The position numbers were made by a program, and so were the translations under genes. Shown here one piece after another: positions 55,444 to 64,000 of a DNA stretch of 64,000 bases (its first letter is position 1; every line of letters begins with the position of its first letter). The notes under the pieces were generated by a model that was not told where the DNA came from, did not search any database, and saw only the letters and a program-made list of their open reading frames with translations. Source of the stretch: an uncultured Pseudomonadota bacterium (lineage in GTDB: Bacteria > Pseudomonadota > Gammaproteobacteria > CAJXQU01); contig CAJXQU010000002.1 of NCBI GenBank assembly GCA_913058255.1, positions 124,001 through 188,000 of the forward strand, given 5' to 3'.

Positions 55444-57318
55444 CTAAAATTCTTCCCACTCGTCACTATTAATGCTTTGATTTGCTGCCGCTGCTTTCAT
55501 TTGCACAGGCCTTCTTGCCGGCGCTTTCTCAGCTGGTTTGTCTTCATTCCAGGGACGCTCATTTGATCGTCTATTGTCTTGTGTTGACGCTTGAGTTTGC
55601 ATTACCTCTCCTGTATTGAAGAATTCCATTTGTTCTAGTAGGCCTTGAGATTGTTCTTCCATAGACTCACTGGCAGCGGCAGCTTGTTCAACCAAGGCAG
55701 CATTTTGTTGTGTGCCTTGATCCATTTGCGTGACCGCTTTATTAACCTGCTCGATTCCAGTCGATTGCTCCAGTGATGCTGCGGCAATTTCGGCAATGAT
55801 ATCACTGACTTTCTTCGCAGAAACCGTGATTTCTTCAAGCATAGTTCCAGATTCATCAACCAGCCTTGAGCCTTCTTCAACCTTTTGAACACTATCGTTT
55901 ATGAGGCTCTTGATTTCCTTCGCTGCACCTGCAGAACGTTGTGCAAGGTTTCGGACTTCTGATGCTACGACTGCGAAGCCTCGTCCTTGTTCACCCGCTC
56001 TTGCTGCTTCTACCGCAGCATTCAAAGCTAACAAGTTAGTTTGGAAAGCTATCTCATCAATGACACCGATGATGTCTGATATCTGACGGCTAGATGCATT
56101 AATTTCTGACATCGCAGCTACAGCACTACTGACAACCGTACTACCTTTTTCTGCTTGTTCTCTTGAACTAGCTGATAGTTGGTTTGCCTGACGAGCATTA
56201 TCGGCATTTTGTCTCACTGTACCGGTAATTTCTTCCATGCTAGACGCTGTTTCTTCTAATGATGAAGCCTGTTGTTCAGTTCGGTTACTTAAATCGGTAT
56301 TACCTTGTGCAATTTCACCTGCTGAAGACTGAAGGTTGACAGCACCCTCCCTAATATCAGCCACCATATTCTTAAGGTTTAGAACACACTCGTTAACAGA
56401 TGTTTGAAGACCATCAAATTCATTACTGTAGTCGCCATCCATCGTTTGAGTTAAATTACCTGCAGCGATAGCGCTCATTACATGGGATGTTTCATCCATT
56501 ACTTGTTCTAATTCTTGGGCCTTATTTTTTTGTTCCGTAATATTTGTCGCGTACTTAACGACCTTAAAGGCTTCCTTTTTAGGATTAAAGATAGGGTTGT
56601 AAGAAGCTTCTAACCATAGCTCGCTTCCATCTTTAGCTATGCGTAGGTATTGTCCTGAATCAAACTCACCATTCCCGAGTTTTTTCCAAAACTGTTGATA
56701 TTCAGCACCGTTTCGTTCGTTTTGCTCAACGAACATACTATGATGTTTACCTTTGATCTCATTAAGGCTATATCCGACGGTTGCACAGAAGTTATCATTG
56801 GCTGTAATAATCGTACCGTCGAGTTCAAACTCGATAACCGCTTGAGCTTTGCTAATGGCTTCTAGCTGGCCAACAAAGTTGGAGTTTTTATGTATATCTT
56901 CAGTAATATCGGTAGCATATTTAATGACTTTAAATGGTTTTCCATCTAAATCGAGTATAGGGTTGTAGCTTGCTTGTAACCAAAGGTCACTCCCATCTTT
57001 AGCTATGCGCAGGTATTGGCCTTCATCGTACTCACCTTTTGCGAGATTTTTCCAGAAGCCTTTATATTCAGCACTTGTTCTCTGGCTCTCTTCTACAAAC
57101 ATACTGTGATGCTTGCCAACAATTTCTTTTAACTGATATCCAACGGTTGAGCAAAAATTTTCATTCGCATTGATGATAGTTCCATCCAACTCAAACTCAA
57201 TCACCGCTAGAGCTTTGCTGATAGCCTCAATCTGTGCGGCTTGTTCAATTTGTTTTAAACGTTCATCTTGTGACATCTTAGTGTTATCCATTATTTTATT
57301 TTTTTGAGTTGTTGGCAT
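55444..57318 (-). CDS. Soluble methyl-accepting chemotaxis protein with tandem PAS domains
   Basis: Cytoplasmic chemoreceptor of 624 residues with no membrane helix. Two PAS domains (about 28-140 and 150-262) share almost the same text, for example [20 protein letters not shown] and [11 protein letters not shown] in both. A HAMP-like linker precedes the signalling region, whose hairpin tip is [34 protein letters not shown]. The protein ends SDEWEEF, a CheR/CheB tethering pentapeptide. The PAS text is similar to Aer-type receptors, but the usual flavin-site residues cannot be confirmed by eye. AGAGGG precedes the ATG. Confidence 0.93.
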   Translation of the reverse strand: MPTTQKNKIMDNTKMSQDERLKQIEQAAQIEAISKALAVIEFELDGTIINANENFCSTVGYQLKEIVGKHHSMFVEESQRTSAEYKGFWKNLAKGEYDEGQYLRIAKDGSDLWLQASYNPILDLDGKPFKVIKYATDITEDIHKNSNFVGQLEAISKAQAVIEFELDGTIITANDNFCATVGYSLNEIKGKHHSMFVEQNERNGAEYQQFWKKLGNGEFDSGQYLRIAKDGSELWLEASYNPIFNPKKEAFKVVKYATNITEQKNKAQELEQVMDETSHVMSAIAAGNLTQTMDGDYSNEFDGLQTSVNECVLNLKNMVADIREGAVNLQSSAGEIAQGNTDLSNRTEQQASSLEETASSMEEITGTVRQNADNARQANQLSASSREQAEKGSTVVSSAVAAMSEINASSRQISDIIGVIDEIAFQTNLLALNAAVEAARAGEQGRGFAVVASEVRNLAQRSAGAAKEIKSLINDSVQKVEEGSRLVDESGTMLEEITVSAKKVSDIIAEIAAASLEQSTGIEQVNKAVTQMDQGTQQNAALVEQAAAASESMEEQSQGLLEQMEFFNTGEVMQTQASTQDNRRSNERPWNEDKPAEKAPARRPVQMKAAAANQSINSDEWEEF

Positions 57319-57782
57319 CTCTGGCCCTCTTTATTATTTGATGTTTACGAGCCTGTAAACATCAAAAATTTAATTCTAGTAGCTTGACTATCCTGTACTA
57401 ATTATCAAAGTGGTAACATTCAATAAGAATTTTTTGACCCAAAAAAGAGTGCGATTTAAGAAGCATTTAAATCAGTCTCATTAAAACAAATAGGTACAGT
57501 CTAATTATCAGATAGATCATGCATTGCGTTTGCAAGAGCATCTCGGTTAAACAATCCACCCTAGGAAGTAACCACAAGCTTATTCCTAGTGCTCTTTGCT
57601 ATCGGCATAGATGGTACAAACTTGAATAGTCTATAAATACGGCGTATTAACGTGCGCCATAAATTGGTTCATATGGGTATCCTTGACCGCTACAGTGATT
57701 AATTCATGTCAGAGGAACTAGAATATAGTAGGAAAGGAGTGTAACTACCGAGTAACGGCATTGAAAAACAGTAAAAGTAGAA
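57319..57782. other. Intergenic region upstream of the chemoreceptor
   Basis: About 460 bases. Next to the receptor start is the perfect inverted repeat at 57337-57366. The rest is AT-rich; no gene, tRNA or further motif was found. I could not identify a sigma-28 promoter. Confidence 0.45.
57337..57366 (-). promoter_or_regulatory. Perfect 12-bp inverted repeat in the chemoreceptor leader
   Basis: TTTGATGTTTAC and GTAAACATCAAA flank a 6-base loop, ending about 20 bases upstream of the minus-strand receptor start, next to the ribosome-binding site. It could be a leader hairpin controlling translation or a dimeric regulator site; there is no terminator tail. Confidence 0.5.
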
Positions 57783-58214
57783 TTATTCTAAAGTGCTTAG
57801 GTTGGTTTTGATCGCCTTCCTTACAGAGTCGATAGCAATGATGATTTGATCCACTGAAGGTTTCTCTTCAGTCATGGTGCTCCAATTGTCAGACCATATT
57901 TTATTCAAGGTATTAGCTGCATTCTTTACGTTTGAAGTTGTAAGTATGCTTAAGTCAGAAATTAACCCCACCTTTACCCAGCCTTTTCTTGGGTTTCCTT
58001 CTTTTGTATCACCATCATAATGAGCAGCATAAACAAGCTGTTCTAAAGATGACAACTCTAAGAGCATTTCGAAGCAGGCAGTACGAATATTGTTATTTTT
58101 TTCAGAGGCTTCCATTCGCCAGACGTTGTATGAAAAGCCGACGAGTGTAAACAAAACACTGAAAATAACCGTGGCTTGATATAGGTGCATACTATTTTTA
58201 TTAATTGTATTCAT
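57783..58214 (-). CDS. Hypothetical protein with one N-terminal membrane helix
   Basis: A 143-residue protein with one membrane helix at about 11-30 (LYQATVIFSVLFTLVGFSYNVW), the remainder predicted helical and exposed. I do not recognise a family. It has no close neighbours that suggest a function; the nearest genes are a chemoreceptor and a proline iminopeptidase, both on the same strand. The size of the soluble part fits a small four-helix bundle, but this is a guess. Confidence 0.6.
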   Translation of the reverse strand: MNTINKNSMHLYQATVIFSVLFTLVGFSYNVWRMEASEKNNNIRTACFEMLLELSSLEQLVYAAHYDGDTKEGNPRKGWVKVGLISDLSILTTSNVKNAANTLNKIWSDNWSTMTEEKPSVDQIIIAIDSVRKAIKTNLSTLE

Positions 58215-58315
58215 AATGTTATGGACCGAATAAAAGTGATAGCAACCGGAGTTTATAAATGAAATACAAAGAACAGTATTCCATTACTTAAAGTTCAACC
58301 TAAAAGTGCAAGTGG

Positions 58316-59272
58316 TTATAAAAGATGTTCTGCCATTTTATCGGTCATAGATACTAATGCATCGATCATGGCTGGTTCATTAGCAAGATGCCCTGACTCT
58401 GGCAAAATTGTTATCGATGATTTTGGAATCGATTTATGTAGTCTCCAAGATGATTCTAATGGGCAGGTAATATCTCGACGGCCATGCACGATTACAATAG
58501 GGACTTCAGGAAGCTGATTAATATTTTTTAATAATTGATCATTATCTAAAAAATACCTATTCAACGCATAATGGATTTCAAGATGGATTTCTCGGATCAG
58601 TTTTTCAAGATCTTCTTCATCCTGTTTTTCGTCATTTTGCGGTAATGTCCACGTGACCACTTTACTTGTCCATCGCGACCAAGCCTTAGCAGCGTTAGCT
58701 CTTTCATCATCATAAACCGATGTAATCATTTCGTGATAATCTGTAATAAGATCATCATAGAAATTATCAGTATCTTTTGTTAGTGAAGTGAACCTCTGCC
58801 ACTCATCTGGAAAAATACGGCCGACACCATCCCCAAAAAACCATTCAAGGTCACGTTTTGATGCGAGAAAAGTACCACGAAGAATAATCCCTGAAACTTG
58901 TTTAGGATAAGTTTCAGCGTAGAGCAGGGCAAGGGTGACGCCCCATGAACCACCAAATAATACCCAGCGATCAATATTCAGCGTGTTCCGAATAATTTCC
59001 ATATCAGCGATCAAATCATGAGAGGTATTTTCTTCAAGACAACCATGCGGTGTTGAACGGCCACAGCCGCGTTGATCAAATAAGACAATTCGATATTTTT
59101 CAGGATCAAAAAATTGTCGATGATAAGGCTGACATCCAGAGCCTGGGCCACCATGTAAAAAAATAACGGGGATCCCGTTCGGATTGCCACATTCTTCTAC
59201 ATATAGTTGGTGCTTGCCAACGTTAAGAACGTATATTTTTGGATCGGTTATTTTGGGGTACAGAGTTTTCAT
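58316..59272 (-). CDS. pip: Proline iminopeptidase
   Basis: Alpha/beta hydrolase of 318 residues that removes N-terminal proline. The oxyanion region is IFLHGGPGSGCQPYHRQFFDP, the nucleophile serine is in LFGGSWGVTLALLYAETYP, and the catalytic His is in LPESGHLANEP. FDQRGCGRSTPHG is also typical. The length is standard for the S33 family. It lies 14 bases downstream of the FMN reductase gene on the same strand and may share its transcript. Confidence 0.95.
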   Translation of the reverse strand: MKTLYPKITDPKIYVLNVGKHQLYVEECGNPNGIPVIFLHGGPGSGCQPYHRQFFDPEKYRIVLFDQRGCGRSTPHGCLEENTSHDLIADMEIIRNTLNIDRWVLFGGSWGVTLALLYAETYPKQVSGIILRGTFLASKRDLEWFFGDGVGRIFPDEWQRFTSLTKDTDNFYDDLITDYHEMITSVYDDERANAAKAWSRWTSKVVTWTLPQNDEKQDEEDLEKLIREIHLEIHYALNRYFLDNDQLLKNINQLPEVPIVIVHGRRDITCPLESSWRLHKSIPKSSITILPESGHLANEPAMIDALVSMTDKMAEHLL

Positions 59273-59286
59273 ATCAGAGACAAACG

Positions 59287-59862
59287 TTAAGCATTCATTT
59301 TCAGTAATGCATTGGCCAGATCAGCGCCAACGGATTTAACAGCAGTCACTTTTTTCTGATCAACGAGGACGCCATTGTCATCAAAAGCTTGATGTGCCTG
59401 TGAGAGTGACTGTTGGTTAGGCAGAACTATCATGCTGAGATACTCCAACTGTAGGCGTAAAAATAGTAGTGCTTTCATACCACCAGAACCACCGGGAGTC
59501 GCACACATGATCGCAGCGATTTTGTTCTGATAAGCTGAAAGTCGAGTTTCATCGGGTGATTCTGATCGTGAAGCCCAGTCGATGGCATTCTTTAATAAAG
59601 CTGGGAAACTACTGTTGTACTCAGGAGATGCGATTAACAGACCATCATGCTCAGTTAACAGTTTCTTGAAAGCTTGCGCATGCTCTGGCATTCCTTCGTT
59701 ATTTTCTAAATCACCGTTATAGATCGGCATTGGATAATCTGCCAAATCAATCACGGTGACCTCTGCGCCAGCGGTTTCAGCACCAACGATCGCAACGTTG
59801 AGCATTTTTTTGTTGAAAGAATCTTTTCGGCTGCTGCCTGAAAATGCGAGTATTTTATTCAT
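59287..59862 (-). CDS. NAD(P)H-dependent FMN reductase (ChrR/ArsH-like flavodoxin fold)
   Basis: Flavoprotein of 191 residues. FSGSSRKDSFNKKML binds the FMN phosphate at the N-terminus, and ASPEYNSSFPALLKNAIDWASR and ATPGGSGGMKAL are characteristic of the YieF/ChrR group of quinone and chromate reductases. The start overlaps the stop of the helical protein gene by 4 bases, so translation is coupled. An arsenic role is possible in view of the arsM operon 4 kb away, but nothing in the sequence requires it. Confidence 0.9.
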   Translation of the reverse strand: MNKILAFSGSSRKDSFNKKMLNVAIVGAETAGAEVTVIDLADYPMPIYNGDLENNEGMPEHAQAFKKLLTEHDGLLIASPEYNSSFPALLKNAIDWASRSESPDETRLSAYQNKIAAIMCATPGGSGGMKALLFLRLQLEYLSMIVLPNQQSLSQAHQAFDDNGVLVDQKKVTAVKSVGADLANALLKMNA

Positions 59863-60350
59863 TTTTTATTTGCCTCTTTTTTAACTTCCCAGGTATCAAT
59901 AATATTCGTTACCGTTCTGGCAGCCTGCTTCATGTGTGTATGAGCCAGCTCCATGTTTTTATCGAGAAATGCATCCCATGCTTTTTGTACATCAACACGC
60001 TCTCGCCCGAGTAGGTTTTCTTCTCGAAGCATGACGTAGGCTGTATCCAGTGCCTGTATCATCGGTTCGATCGATTCTTTTTGTAGCTCATGTTCTTGTA
60101 GAACAACCAAACACGCTGCAAGCGGAGCGGCATCAAAAATGGTCGAGGCTGATAGCTGGCCCATCGCGCTCCAGTGATGTTGATAAAGATCACCAAGATC
60201 ACGAATGAGCGTCATTAGGGCAAGCATTGATGGTAAATCATTAAATAAATCGGGGTCGCCACGTGCAGCTGCGACATCAGCAACAGCATGTAAAGAAGGG
60301 CCGATGACAGCTTGATATTCTTCAGGTTTGAGGTTCTCTGTTAGGGGCAC
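59859..60350 (-). CDS. Hypothetical helical protein coupled to the FMN reductase
   Basis: A 163-residue protein, predicted nearly all alpha-helical, with no signal peptide or membrane segment. I do not recognise a domain. It contains a few acidic and histidine pairs (LYQHHWSAMG, EHELQKESIEP) but not a clear ferritin-type ExxH site. Its stop overlaps the FMN reductase start, and the S4 gene ends 3 bases upstream of its start, so the three genes form a compact operon. Confidence 0.72.
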   Translation of the reverse strand: MPLTENLKPEEYQAVIGPSLHAVADVAAARGDPDLFNDLPSMLALMTLIRDLGDLYQHHWSAMGQLSASTIFDAAPLAACLVVLQEHELQKESIEPMIQALDTAYVMLREENLLGRERVDVQKAWDAFLDKNMELAHTHMKQAARTVTNIIDTWEVKKEANKK

Positions 60351-60353
60351 GAT

Positions 60354-60596
60354 CTACTTTTCCTGTTTGGTTATGATGATTTTTTCATCGTTGAACTCAA
60401 TAATATCACCGGCCATGATCTTTTTGCGTTTCTGTGTTTCAAGCTGGCCATTGACGCTTACAAGGCCATTCGCAATAACGAGCTTTGCCTCACCACCGCT
60501 GGGCACCATGCCTTCAAATTTAAGTATTTTATATAACTCTGTCGGTTCTTGAATTATTTCGACTTCACGAGTTGTATCGTTGGATTTATCGTTCAT
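60354..60596 (-). CDS. S4-domain RNA-binding protein (YbcJ-like)
   Basis: Protein of 80 residues composed almost entirely of an S4 RNA-binding domain. YKILKFEGMVPSGGEAKLVIANGLVSVNGQLETQKRKKIMAGDIIEF shows the alphaL-motif layout, close to E. coli YbcJ. Its target RNA is unknown. It starts the short operon with the helical protein and FMN reductase. Confidence 0.92.
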   Translation of the reverse strand: MNDKSNDTTREVEIIQEPTELYKILKFEGMVPSGGEAKLVIANGLVSVNGQLETQKRKKIMAGDIIEFNDEKIIITKQEK

Positions 60597-60709
60597 TACT
60601 AACCTTTATTTCTAGAGTAAACAGAAGGGTAGCGGTTTTGTTTTGACATGTCTCTCCATTCTGTAGATTTTTTGATACTATCTGCACACAAAAAAGGAAG
60701 CTAAACAAC

Positions 60710-61192
60710 ATGAGTATAGAAAAAAATAAAGTAGTCACCTTTAATTATCGTTTAAAAGAGCCAGGTTTAGACTTTTTTGAGGATTCACGCGATACGGAAC
60801 CCGCTGTTTATCTACACGGTTACAATGGCATGATGCCCGGTTTAGAAAAAGCACTAACAGGTAAAGAAGAAGGTGAGACGGTCAGTATTACTTTACCGCC
60901 AGAAGAGGCTTATGGTCTTCGCCACGAATCTGAGCCGCAGCGAGTGCCGATCAAGTACGTAATAACTAAAGGTAAGCTCAAGCCTGGCATGGCCATTCAG
61001 CTGAATACTAAAGACGGTCCACGTGATGCAACCGTCATAAAGGTTGGGCGATTCAATGTCGATATTGATTCAAATCATCCACTAGCTGGAAAAACGCTGG
61101 AGTTTGAGCTGGAAGTGATGAATGTGCGCGACGCGAGTGAAGAAGAAATCTCTCATAAACACGTTCACGGTGAAGGTGGTCATCAACATTAA
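60710..61192 (+). CDS. SlyD-like FKBP-type peptidyl-prolyl isomerase
   Basis: Protein of 160 residues with an FKBP domain. VTFNYRLKEPG starts the first strand, AVYLHGYNGMMPGLEKALTGKEEGE and SITLPPEEAYGLRHES carry the active-site region, and an IF (insert-in-flap) chaperone domain follows, with RDATVIKVGRFNVDIDSNHPLAGKTLEFELEV closing the fold. The C-terminal tail is rich in histidine (HKHVHGEGGHQH) and could bind nickel, as in SlyD. Folding and metal handling are the likely roles. It is divergent from the S4 gene. Confidence 0.93.
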   Translation: MSIEKNKVVTFNYRLKEPGLDFFEDSRDTEPAVYLHGYNGMMPGLEKALTGKEEGETVSITLPPEEAYGLRHESEPQRVPIKYVITKGKLKPGMAIQLNTKDGPRDATVIKVGRFNVDIDSNHPLAGKTLEFELEVMNVRDASEEEISHKHVHGEGGHQH

Positions 61193-61570
61193 GGTTAAGT
61201 TAGGTATATCAAGGAGCACTAGGCGTCAAAAAATGGGGTGATCGCATTATCTATTACTTCAATCATCTTGGCTGTAATGTTCTTTGCACCAGAGAGACCT
61301 TAAGGTCAAGCGTATTATAAACTTCGCTGATCAACGGGCTTTTCTGAGTGTACCTAACCTTCTCAAGGTTACTTCTAACGTATTATTTATAATTGACGGT
61401 GTTTTTTTTGGTGTCTATGATTGACTAAAAGACCTGAAGCAGGCCTGTTATAGCAGGGCGTGCGTCTGCTATAAGAGAGCACTATCCAACGAGCTGATAT
61501 TTTTAGAGGGACTTTGTTGTTGGTATAGCTTCGAGCTACCTCCAATACAATCTAATAAATTGAGGCGATC
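61193..61570. other. Intergenic region after slyD-like gene
   Basis: About 380 bases between convergent genes. It includes a 9-bp hairpin (TTATAGCAG with CTGCTATAA, 61448-61474) and a very short hydrophobic frame near 61238-61303 that I do not accept as a gene. No clear T-tract terminator is visible. Confidence 0.4.
61448..61474. repeat. Hairpin between slyD-like and MFS genes
   Basis: TTATAGCAG and CTGCTATAA form a 9-bp stem around a GGCGTGCGT loop. It lies 97 bases past the MFS stop and lacks a T-run; it may be part of a dispersed palindrome or a weak terminator. Confidence 0.35.
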
Positions 61571-62962
61571 CTAGCGTACTAGACCACGTTTTAAAGAGAA
61601 ATAAATACCTGGCAGACAAAGGCTCGCAGCAATTAAGAATGATAGCTGGATGACTTTCGCAAGTTGCCCATATTTATCGGGAGTTATTTCTACAGGACCG
61701 ATCAATAAACTCATAACCAAGGTCACGATGAACATGCTGCTTAATTGACCTAACATGCGCATGGAAGAATTGGTTCCTGCTGCAATGCCATACTGTGTTT
61801 TCTTCACCGCACCCATGATCGCATTTGTGTTTGGGGATGAAAATAATCCAAATCCTGCCCCTGTAGTCATCAGTGCAATAATTAGAATTTTTGTTGGACT
61901 TTGTGCATCTAAAGTAGCTAGGATCACAAGGCCCAAAATAGTTAGCAATATCCCTAGAGAAGCTAATATCCTCGGTTCAAAACGATCAGAAAGTTTACCT
62001 GATATCGGTGCAAAAATAGCCATAACTAAAGGCTGAGTCATCATAATCATTCCAGCAGTGCTGGCAGGAAAGCCTTTTATATATTGCAAATATAAACTAA
62101 CCAATACGACATTCGCAAAAGTAGCTGTGTACATCAAATATGATGTACAACAAGATAAGGTGAAAATACGATTATTGGTAAATAAACTGAGATCAAAAAT
62201 AGGATGGGTTGCTGTTTTTTCAATACGAATAAACCACCAAATGGCAAGTAAGCCAAATACTATTAAGAGGTAACTAACGTTTGTTGTTAGTGTTGATATA
62301 CCTACAGAAAACGCCACTATTGATGAGGCGTAAATGACTGTTCCTTTTATATCTAAATCAGAAAAAGAATGCACATTTTCTGTATTAGACCAATCACCCT
62401 GGACTTTAACTAGGCCAATATATAAAACGATAAATGACAAGGGTATTTGAAAAATAAAACAAGCTTGCCAACCAAACTGCTCGATTAAATGGCCTCCAAT
62501 AAAGGGCCCTGCGGCAAGACCAAAATATAAAGTGGATATAACGATCCCGATCGTAGCCCCACGTTGTGCTGGTGGAAAAACAGAAGAAATAATGGCTACT
62601 TGAGTCGCATAGAGCATGGCTGCACTTACGCCTTGCAATAGCCTGAAAAATATCAACGCTTCACCACTTGTTGACATCGCTGCAGCAATAGAAGAAACAA
62701 TCGTTGAAGCAGTACCTATCAGGAATATTTTCTTCCGCCCAAACATATCTGCCAAGCGTCCAAAGAAGAGCACGAACATCGCACCAGCCATCAGATAAGC
62801 CATAGGGATCCAACTCAACATGACTGCATTCATCGTCAGACTTTCAGCAATCGAGGGTAGGGCAACATTGACTGATGAAAGCATTAACGGTGTTGCCCAT
62901 GCGTTCAATAACACCATAAACAATGTATTTCTTTGCAATGGTGCTAATGAAAAAATATTCAT
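61571..62962 (-). CDS. MFS multidrug transporter (DHA2-like)
   Basis: Transporter of 463 residues with about 14 membrane helices. The family motifs are WIPMAYLMAGAMFVLFFGRLADMFGRKKIF (motif A), RLLQGVSAAMLYATQVAIISSVFPPAQRGATIG (motif B) and FIGGHLIEQFGWQACFIFQIPLSF. It most likely extrudes hydrophobic or cationic toxic compounds using the proton gradient. Its ATG overlaps the stop of the DUF445 gene by one base, so it is in one operon with that gene and the hopJ-like gene; the functional link is not clear. Confidence 0.93.
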   Translation of the reverse strand: MNIFSLAPLQRNTLFMVLLNAWATPLMLSSVNVALPSIAESLTMNAVMLSWIPMAYLMAGAMFVLFFGRLADMFGRKKIFLIGTASTIVSSIAAAMSTSGEALIFFRLLQGVSAAMLYATQVAIISSVFPPAQRGATIGIVISTLYFGLAAGPFIGGHLIEQFGWQACFIFQIPLSFIVLYIGLVKVQGDWSNTENVHSFSDLDIKGTVIYASSIVAFSVGISTLTTNVSYLLIVFGLLAIWWFIRIEKTATHPIFDLSLFTNNRIFTLSCCTSYLMYTATFANVVLVSLYLQYIKGFPASTAGMIMMTQPLVMAIFAPISGKLSDRFEPRILASLGILLTILGLVILATLDAQSPTKILIIALMTTGAGFGLFSSPNTNAIMGAVKKTQYGIAAGTNSSMRMLGQLSSMFIVTLVMSLLIGPVEITPDKYGQLAKVIQLSFLIAASLCLPGIYFSLKRGLVR

Positions 62963-63672
62963 TAAATAAAGCTAGCGAATAAACCGATCAAGCCACCCAA
63001 TACACCGCCCCAAACGACTAACCAGCCAAGGTGTTTGCGGATCATTTCTTGAATAATTTCCTTGACCATTTGCGGAGTGAGTTCGTCTAGGCGTGAATTG
63101 ACAATGGACTCTATATTTTCTGTAATATCGCTGCCTAATTTATCGGTATTGAGGCCTGCATGAAGTGCTTTTTGAAATTTCTCACCAGCGGTCATATCTT
63201 CTAAAGCTGAGCGCATTTTAATTGAAACGGGTTCCCGTAAAGGTTCTAATGCTTCTGCACCACCCACCATTGCAAGCATAGAGCCTAGCGAGGAAGCATT
63301 GATTGCATCGATTAAAGATTGAAAAATTGTATCGTAATCGACCGCATCGAGAATGGGGGAAAAGTTTAAAACATTTTCTGATGAACCTTCTTCTGATTTT
63401 ATAAATCGTTGAATATTTTCAGTCGTGAAAAATTGCTTCATCATGATATTTTTTATGCCTGTTTTAAATTCTTCAAACTGGTTTGGGATCACACCAGATC
63501 CATATAAAAACGGGACTTTTTCAAACAACATGTGAATCGCTAACCAGTTTGTGATAGCACCTGATAATGCAAACAAACCAACCGATAAAATGATCTTAGA
63601 GTGGACAGGAGAAACTAAGCCCGCAATAACTAGAGCGAGCGCAAGAATATTCGTGATCAGGCTTTTATTCAT
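62962..63672 (-). CDS. DUF445 membrane protein
   Basis: Protein of 236 residues with membrane helices at both ends: ALALVIAGLVSPVHSKIILSVGLFALSGAITNWLAIHMLFEKVP at the start and GWLVVWGGVLGGLIGLFASFI at the end. The NWLAxHMLFEKVPFLYGSGVIP text is the DUF445 signature (YheB/YtlN-like). The central part is helical and cytoplasmic. Function is unassigned. It overlaps the hopJ-like stop by 4 bases (ATGA) and the MFS start by one base. Confidence 0.92.
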   Translation of the reverse strand: MNKSLITNILALALVIAGLVSPVHSKIILSVGLFALSGAITNWLAIHMLFEKVPFLYGSGVIPNQFEEFKTGIKNIMMKQFFTTENIQRFIKSEEGSSENVLNFSPILDAVDYDTIFQSLIDAINASSLGSMLAMVGGAEALEPLREPVSIKMRSALEDMTAGEKFQKALHAGLNTDKLGSDITENIESIVNSRLDELTPQMVKEIIQEMIRKHLGWLVVWGGVLGGLIGLFASFI

Positions 63673-64000
63673 GATAACTCCAGCGCAGGGGTATCGAATT
63701 TAACGCCACTCAAACCATGTAGGATGAAGTTACGTATATTGGCGTGATCAGTCGCGTCTGGATGTTGTAAAACATCTTCACGATAGTAAACACCAAAACA
63801 GGCCAGCGTTTCTTGTTCGGTCAGATCATTTAATTTTCCGAATGCAAAGATCTTACAAGAACCTTCATTGGCTCCACTCTCGTTGACTGTATCGCCATTG
63901 ATAAAATCCGTAGGTGTATAACGGTAGTTGTCTTCTATCACCTGCATCGTTTGTTGAAACTCAATGGACTCAGGACGAGTCTTAAGCTGAGTAAAAAATT
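63669..64000 (-). CDS. HopJ type III effector-like protein, 5' partial
   Basis: The frame is open to the right edge, so the gene continues outside the window; about 110 residues are visible. The text YRYTPTDFINGDTVNESGANEGSCKIFAFGKLN, then CFGVYYREDVLQHPDATDHANIRNFILHGLSGVKF is the HopJ family, which is common in non-pathogenic proteobacteria and not necessarily a secreted effector. The ATG at 63947 is internal: the upstream residues (FFTQLKTRPESIEFQQT) continue the family alignment. It is the first gene of the tight operon with DUF445 and MFS. Confidence 0.88.
   Translation of the reverse strand, partial: FFTQLKTRPESIEFQQTMQVIEDNYRYTPTDFINGDTVNESGANEGSCKIFAFGKLNDLTEQETLACFGVYYREDVLQHPDATDHANIRNFILHGLSGVKFDTPALELS

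Noticed and set aside
55236..55466. Minus-strand frame of 76 codons after the chemoreceptor
   Set aside because: It overlaps the receptor's end in another frame, contains the terminator hairpin, and lacks a ribosome-binding site.
61238..61303. GTG-started hydrophobic frame of 21 codons
   Set aside because: No ribosome-binding site at the right distance, an upstream stop close by, and too short to judge; it might be a decayed gene remnant.

Overview
The window looks like chromosomal DNA of an AT-rich gammaproteobacterium, probably a free-living aquatic one. The reasons are the gene order rarA-crcB-serS, the ybeD-lipB-lipA block, the complete EF-P lysylation set (efp, epmA, epmB), a YbgC thioesterase and a DsbB. 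I cannot name the genus from sequence alone. No rRNA, tRNA, insertion sequence, prophage or CRISPR array was found. Both edges cut through genes: a chain-length determinant on the left and a HopJ-family gene on the right.

Region 1 (1-22.2 kb) is mainly an exopolysaccharide/capsule locus. It opens with a chain-length determinant, a BY-type tyrosine autokinase and an ExeA-like ATPase, the trio typical of exosortase-associated EPS loci. Housekeeping genes follow (rarA, crcB, serS), then a degenerate acyl-carrier-like protein and a UreI/AmiS channel. The sugar block from 8.1 to 22.2 kb holds a VanZ-like protein, glycosyltransferases, acetyl- and acyltransferases, Gmd and GDP-fucose synthase, a Wzx flippase, a Wzy polymerase and a TIM-barrel-like lipoprotein. 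Near its end is an unusual trio of phosphoribosyltransferase, HAD phosphatase and DegT aminotransferase.

Region 2 (22.2-34.3 kb) has lipoate genes, a response regulator with GGDEF and EAL domains, and glyoxalase II. It also carries a compact minus-strand operon: galE, a UbiA-type phosphoribosyltransferase, DprE1-like oxidase, DprE2-like reductase and a GT-C membrane glycosyltransferase. This matches the mycobacterial route to polyprenyl-phosphate D-arabinofuranose. I consider it the most interesting system here. APS kinase (cysC) is divergent to it.

Region 3 (34.3-50.6 kb) carries a NarL-type two-component pair, a SPOR lipoprotein, dsbB, and a periplasmic thioredoxin/DsbD-alpha fusion. After these come a SpoIIE phosphatase, the EF-P modification genes, a DinG/YoaA helicase, a half-length asparaginase, a DUF2130 coiled-coil nuclease-like protein and two small membrane proteins. 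A convincing small-RNA candidate with a C-rich seed lies at about 47.3-47.4 kb on the minus strand.

Region 4 (51-64 kb) begins with an operon of a TVP38-disulfide reductase fusion, a DUF547 protein and an ArsM-like arsenite methyltransferase. A soluble chemoreceptor with duplicated PAS domains and a perfect hairpin in its leader follows. The rest comprises a proline iminopeptidase, an FMN reductase with two small partners, a SlyD-like isomerase, and a tight hopJ-DUF445-MFS operon.
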